Assembly (NCBI GenBank): GCA_018296165.2
Contig: JACKQL020000008.1
Coordinates: forward strand, 620,001 to 684,000
Direction: 5' to 3'
DNA length: 64,000 bases
From: Termitomyces sp. T153
Lineage: Eukaryota; Basidiomycota; Agaricomycetes; Agaricales; Lyophyllaceae
How positions within the stretch are numbered: the first letter of the stretch is position 1; each line of letters begins with the position of its first letter. This document shows positions 59,540 to 64,000 of the stretch, piece by piece. The notes under the pieces are model-generated. The model was not told the DNA's origin. It made no database searches and worked only from the letters and a program-made list of their open reading frames with translations. Made by a program: the position numbers and the translations under genes.

Positions 59540-60160
59540 CCCAGACCATTAACTCCTACTCTGGAAAGGACATATCTATGCTCTGCACCACAAGTCCATT
59601 TACTTTGACATACTCTGGCAGCATCACAATTAAAAACTCTGAGGACATCCAGGAATCCATAAGACTCTCCAACTCATTTCCTAGACTTACTTTTGGCCAG
59701 GAATGAAGAAGAATGTCATGCAATATATATGGGCCTGCAAACCATGCCTCTGGGCCAAGGTACTATGCCATTGCCCCTATGGCCTATTGAAGCCCCTCCT
59801 TATTGGCTGCCACCCCTGGTTCTTGATATCAATGGATTACATAGTTGAACCTCCTGACTCCAAGGGCTTCAATGCAATCCTTGTAGTTGTCTGCTGACTC
59901 ACCAAGCAAGCACTCTTCATCTCCTGCCACACCACCAACAACACTTTAGAGTTTGCCAGGCTATTCATTGGGCACATATTCTCCAAGCATAGACTTCCAG
60001 ATGACATTGTCTCTGACTGCAGCCCCCTATTTATTTCCTGTTTTTGTCAATTGTTATGCAAGGCTTTTGAAATAAAGACCTAACCTATTAACTGCTTATC
60101 ACCCAGAGACTAACAGACAAACAGAATGAGTAAACCAAACCTTGAAACAATATCTCTGCC
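59540..60160 (+). pseudogene. G3 integrase, first part
   Basis: Has the zinc finger (CKPCLWAKV), SMDYIVEPPDSKGFNAILVVV and SKHRLPDDIVSDCSPLF. The frame breaks before the Glu region. The coding sense stops at 60160, inside the stretch corresponding to EQYLHLYVNYLQND of G1, because of the nested LTR element. Confidence 0.85.
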
Positions 60161-60597
60161 TGTAAGGGGACAACCCTGTTGGGTCTCTCTGATGGGTAAA
60201 TCTGACTCTACCAAGCCTTAATCATAGGTGTAGCATCATCTCTAGCACATCCAATCAACTGGCTGCCAAGCCCCTGCATCCTCTGATCAGTATTAGTCAG
60301 CCCTTTGTAGTCATCAGACTCTATTTCTCCTTTTGACATATTGTTAGTCATTACTGCTTACCATATCCAGGCTGCTTACCACAGATAGCATCAGTCATAG
60401 CATAGCCACAGATGTAGCATATAAGCAGGATAGAATATCCTCTGACTGAACACAGTGTTCTTTTAGCCTATCCATTGTCCCAACTGTAAGAGTTCCAGTG
60501 TTGTTACTCATATTTGGCTTGCTATGCTTGCCCCTTGCCCAACTCTTAGTTGCTTTGTGCTTCTTTGACTCTCACTTGTTACTTGTGTTTGCCCACA
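60161..60597 (+). repeat. Left LTR of the non-autonomous element
   Basis: Starts TGTAAGGGGACAACCC. It contains the GTAGCATATAAGCAGG TATA region and ends near TTTGCCCACA. It is homologous along its length to 61651-62098 and to the Copia LTR. Confidence 0.8.
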
Positions 60598-61650
60598 GCA
60601 TCCAACCTACCACTTACCTTTGGTCTCATTCTAACCTCAAGACTCTATGTCATTCTCTGCCACTTTATCCAATTCTACTGACACTATCAAGAGACTGTTA
60701 ACTCTTGTGGCAGGACTCAAGAGCAGACTAGGGGCACTTGAGTCTGGTCATATGCCCATGCCTGTTGCTACCATTGCTGCCATCCAAACAGCTTTGCAGC
60801 CTAGTATGAGTAGCTGTATGGTCCCTTCAGGCACAGCCACACAATCAGCTCTTTTTAAGCAGCCAAAGCCCATGTCTACTACCAAAACTCCTACTGCACC
60901 CACCTCTTGTATTCCCCAACATGTAGCACACCCTACCTCTAATGCTCTCCTTGCTATCCTCTTTGCTTAGGACCTACCTCCTATAGATGGCCATACTCCA
61001 TATTTTGAGTGTGCACTCAAACTCCCCAACTCTCTTGTTGTGCACATAGTTGGTCACTAGGAGCAGAGCCTTAAATAAGCCTTAGACATATCTGGCACCC
61101 ACTTGGTTGCCTTCACAGTTGGCTTAGCTGGAGAAGACTGCCAGTATGTCTCTATCAGAGCTCCAATCAGCAGATTGGAGAAGCCCTCATAGTTATTAGA
61201 AAGCAGATAGCTAAGAAGCAAGTCTGCATACTGCAGAAGCAATGCACAGGCAATGTTGTGCCAGCAGTTGCTGTGTCAGCCCCCTTCAGAAGATACCACA
61301 TTGTCCACCCTTACACCTATCCAGCCTAGAGTGCCCTCATCTAGTGTTCTGTCAATGGCTCCTCAGGCTGCAACTATAGCTGCTACTTCTACTACCTGGC
61401 AACCTCTGTCTCTCCCTCTAGACTTGCCAATGTTGAGTATTTACTTGTTTAGAGCAACTCCAGCTTCTTCAATAGACATCATGACTTCACCTATGGCCCT
61501 CTCTATACCACCACCTGATGCATCAACCCTGATAATCCAATACACCTTTGGACATTACTCTGGGACCGAATGCACCACTGCTCATTGCAGTCAGCCTTAT
61601 TAGAAAATGTAATACTGTTTGTTGAGTCAATAAACCTTGGGAAGAGGTGA
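60598..61650 (+). other. Internal region of the non-autonomous element
   Basis: A Ser/Thr/Pro/Ala-rich frame of 107 codons (60647-60970; starts MSFSATLSNSTDTIKRLL and contains LKSRLGALESGH) could be a gag-like coiled-coil N-terminus. A second Pro/Thr-rich frame (61253-61603) ends before the purine tract. Neither is recognised. No enzymatic motif was found. Confidence 0.45.
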
Positions 61651-62098
61651 TGTAAGGAGACAACCCTGTTGGATAACTCCAATAGGTAACCCTGACTCTA
61701 CCCAGCCTTAGTCATCGGTGTAGCATCATCTCTAGCACATCCAATCAACTGGCTGCCAAGCCCCTGCACCCTTCAATCAGTATTAGTCAGCCCTTTATAG
61801 TCATTGAACTCTATTTCTCCTTTTGATGTATTGTTAGTCATTAATGCTTAGCATACCTAGGCTGCTTACCACAGATAGCATTAGTCATAGCATAGCCACA
61901 GATGTAGTATATAAGCAGGATAGAATATCCTCTGACTGAACAATCACAGTGTTCTTTTAGCCTATCCATTGTTCCAACTGTAAGAGTTTCAGTGTTGTTA
62001 CTCATATTTGGCTTGCTATGCTTGCCCCTTGCCCAATTCTTAGCTGCTTTGTGCTCCTTTGACTCTCACTTGTTGCTTGTGTCTGCTTGCCTTTCATC
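61651..62098 (+). repeat. Right LTR of the non-autonomous element
   Basis: Starts TGTAAGGAGACAACCC directly after the purine tract, and carries the TATA region GTAGTATATAAGCAGG. The similarity to the left LTR ends near 62090; TTTCATCA may be its terminus. Confidence 0.8.
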
Positions 62099-62127
62099 AG
62101 GTTTATCCATGGAATCCTCTTATACCA

Positions 62128-62990
62128 CCTCTATATTAATTATTTACAGAATGACTGGTGCACAGAACTTCTCCTTGCTGAGTTTATCTACAACAACACC
62201 CCCCACTCTGCCACCAGATTTCCCCCTTCTACACCAATAAGGGCTACAATTTCCAGCTCATACTGTCCCTTAAGAATATGCCCTCCCACATCACCCACAA
62301 AGTCACTGAAGACTTCTGGTCCCTCCACTATTTCCTCCAGGACAAAATCAATACTGCCGATCAAGCCTACTCCAAGCATGCCAATGTCTGATGTGACCCC
62401 ACTTCCAACTGGTCCCCCAGAACTCTGATATGGCTCAATCAACACAACTTTAAGACCTGGAGGCTCTTTGTCAAGCTTGACCATAAGCAACTTGGCTCCT
62501 TCAAGATCTTAAAGGTCTCAACTCATGCCTACAAACTTGACCTACTTCAGGCCTGAAGAGCCTCTACTCAGTGTTTCAGATCTGCCTCCTTGAGAAATAT
62601 ACTCCAGATCCCTTCTCTAGACAATGCCCCAGTTAACTGCTACCTGTTGAAGTCAAGGACAAGTATCACTACAAAGTGAAACCTCTCTGGGGCCCCCACT
62701 GAACTCTGGGACTTCCATTGATGATACTCTGCTAATCTCCAAGACCCCCAGAACTAGCCAACACAAATGGCATTAGTGGGCATAACTCCCACATCTGGAT
62801 TTATTAGGGATTCAACTCTTACACATAACCCTCTGTGTGTTCTGTTTCCCATCTCCTCACTTAAAATCTGAAATTTTCTTTGCTTCACACCAGTCAAACT
62901 AAAGTCCAGGAATCAATATATACAGATTACAAAATACAAAATAATACAAGAATGGAACTGCAGAAAGCATAAGATGGCAAAAAAATGAAG
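62128..62990 (+). pseudogene. G3 integrase C-terminus and chromodomain remnant
   Basis: The coding sense resumes with YINYLQNDW and AEFIYNNTPHSAT. Text like TWRLFVKLDHKQLG and YKLDLLQA follows, but the chromodomain proper is mostly deleted: the sequence jumps from KDKYHYKV to NLSGAPTELWDFH (about 62660-62715). Confidence 0.7.
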
Positions 62991-63182
62991 TCCAGTTTTT
63001 CTCCCCCCCATCACTCTTTCTCCTCCAGTAGTCTCCTTGCTAACCCCCCAATCACATTCACTTCCATCTGTGCCACCACCACTTCCAGGACCTCTAGCTA
63101 GCTGAGTAGAGGCTCTCCTACCTCAGTGGCCACCTCCCACCATGCCTTGGGAGTTGCTGCATTCCTCTGCTAGTGCCCCACC

Positions 63183-64000
63183 TGTCATGACCCCGCTCCC
63201 TAGACACTGTTCCCAACCCCTCCCAATTTCCCATCTAACTCCCCTGAACCCCGCCCACACTTTCGTGCCCACACTGGATAGCTCTGATGCTTCTCTGGCA
63301 AACCCCAATGGCAACTCCAACACCCTCTCCGTAGCCATCAACACTCCCCCTAAAACCTTCCCCCACCGTTCCTGGCCACGTCATACATTCCCAACCCCCT
63401 ACCCTAGTTTACCTGACCCACCCCGGAGTATCACGACATCCTCGGAGCAGCCCATGCCCCCAACTGATCCCATCAGAATACCGCCGCGGCCTGCCCTTGG
63501 ATCATACCCAACACCTGTCAACTCCGCACAGCTCCGTCAACTCCCACCGCCATATCCACCACCCTCCGGGGTACCCAGTAGTCGGTATATAAGTCATAGA
63601 ATAACTCCTTGAACTTTAGTCTTGATATTACATTTACCAGTTTCCTATGTTTCATCTCTTGTCTCATCTCTGTTTCTATTTTTAAGTTTGAATCTATCTT
63701 TCTCCTCAGTCTCGTCTTGTCTCTGTCTCGTCTCAACTGTACATATTTCCTTTGTTCTTCTAAGTTCCTCTTGCTCCCTACGTCCGTACAAACTCCGCAC
63801 ATGTGCCATGACCCAAACATTCTTACAACAACTCCGACCCTCATTCCCCACTCGGCCCCGGGACCCATCAAGCCCTGGTAATCCCCTATCCAACTCCAGC
63901 CCCACCCCCATCACTCAAGAAGCCTCCGCTCACCCCACAATCTATTTGTGCGCCCACAAACTAGCCCTGACACCCGCTCTGGGTCAACAACCAATACCTT
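63183..64000 (+). repeat. LTR of a further Gypsy copy (G4), truncated by the window edge
   Basis: Starts TGTCATGACCCCGC inside the antisense region of G3. It follows the G1 LTR and carries the TATA box at 63586 and AGTCTTGATATTA at 63618-63630. It has far more CpG than the other copies, suggesting a recent insertion or a less mutated copy. It may be a 5' LTR or a solo LTR. Confidence 0.85.

Larger units (their letters stand above)
60161..62098 (+). mobile_element. Non-autonomous LTR retrotransposon nested in G3 integrase
   Basis: Two direct repeats of about 435-450 bp, both starting TGTAAGG (60161 and 61651), enclose about 1.05 kb. A purine tract GGGAAGAGG ends just before the right repeat. 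The insert separates the G3 integrase text for EQYL from that for YINYLQNDW. No RT, integrase or protease motif is present. The LTRs match the Copia LTR at 2688-3091, so it is probably moved by Copia enzymes. The right end is uncertain by about 30 bp and no clean target duplication is visible. Confidence 0.82.
54464..63182 (+). mobile_element. Gypsy chromovirus copy G3, with two nested insertions
   Basis: Begins with a short LTR (54464-54812) followed by the family primer site TAATATCAAGACT (54813-54825). It carries gag, two protease-like units, RT, RNase H and integrase in the same order as G1. Integrase is split by a small LTR element (about 60161-62098). The chromodomain/antisense part (about 62450-63182) is reached by another LTR (G4) before its own 3' LTR appears. 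It is inserted in the RT of an older Gypsy. Many stops and low CpG indicate age. Confidence 0.88.

Noticed and set aside
1..64000. CRISPR array, bacterial operon or tRNA/rRNA gene
   Set aside because: No regularly spaced identical repeats, no ribosome-binding-site-driven gene runs and no complete tRNA cloverleaf were seen; the genes are intron-rich and fungal.

Overview
The window reads as nuclear DNA of a filamentous basidiomycete, most likely an Agaricomycete. Protein-coding genes carry many 40-65 nt introns. The single-copy gene products (Sec5, Rmd1, a mitochondrial-type acyl-CoA synthetase) look fungal, and the repeats are chromovirus Gypsy, Copia, Helitron and DDE elements of the kinds common in mushroom genomes. 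The species is not identifiable by eye.

Three host genes sit in two small islands that keep abundant CpG. The first island (about 7.7-10.9 kb) holds one 13-exon AMP-binding acyl-CoA synthetase gene on the + strand. The second (about 46.8-52.5 kb) holds an RMD1/DUF155-family gene (+, 13 exons) converging on an exocyst SEC5 gene (-, 16 exons), with only 113 bp between their stop codons. Every exon phase in these three models was checked by hand and each total length is a multiple of three.

Everything else is transposon or transposon debris. 1-3091: 5' part of a Copia element (- strand) with its LTR. 12483-33492: a Gypsy chromovirus (called G2 here) with a 5-bp target duplication ATTGT. It is split by a complete second copy (G1, 14888-25755, target duplication ACCCC) and by a roughly 940-bp tRNA-headed SINE-like insert (31287-32229). 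About 36.8-39.6 kb: Helitron helicase remnant (-). About 40.6-41.7 kb: gag of another Gypsy lineage. 42068-45045: a TA-flanked terminal-inverted-repeat DNA transposon. About 53.2-54.46 kb: a Gypsy protease/RT fragment cut off by a third chromovirus copy (G3, 54464 to at least 63182). G3 is in turn split by a non-autonomous LTR element (about 60161-62098) and by a further Gypsy LTR (G4) running off the right end. The long AT-rich stretches between hold no gene I can recognise.

The most interesting signals are in the Gypsy family. The 13 bases just after the LTR are the reverse complement of the bases that begin 32 nt after the LTR TATA box, which is the arrangement expected for Tf1/sushi-type self-primed reverse transcription. 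The family also has two consecutive retropepsin-like domains and an antisense Cys-rich/coiled-coil reading frame before the 3' LTR. LTR differences fall mostly at former CpG sites. Among host genes, one intron appears to be AT-AC, and 10-, 12- and 19-nt microexons are predicted.
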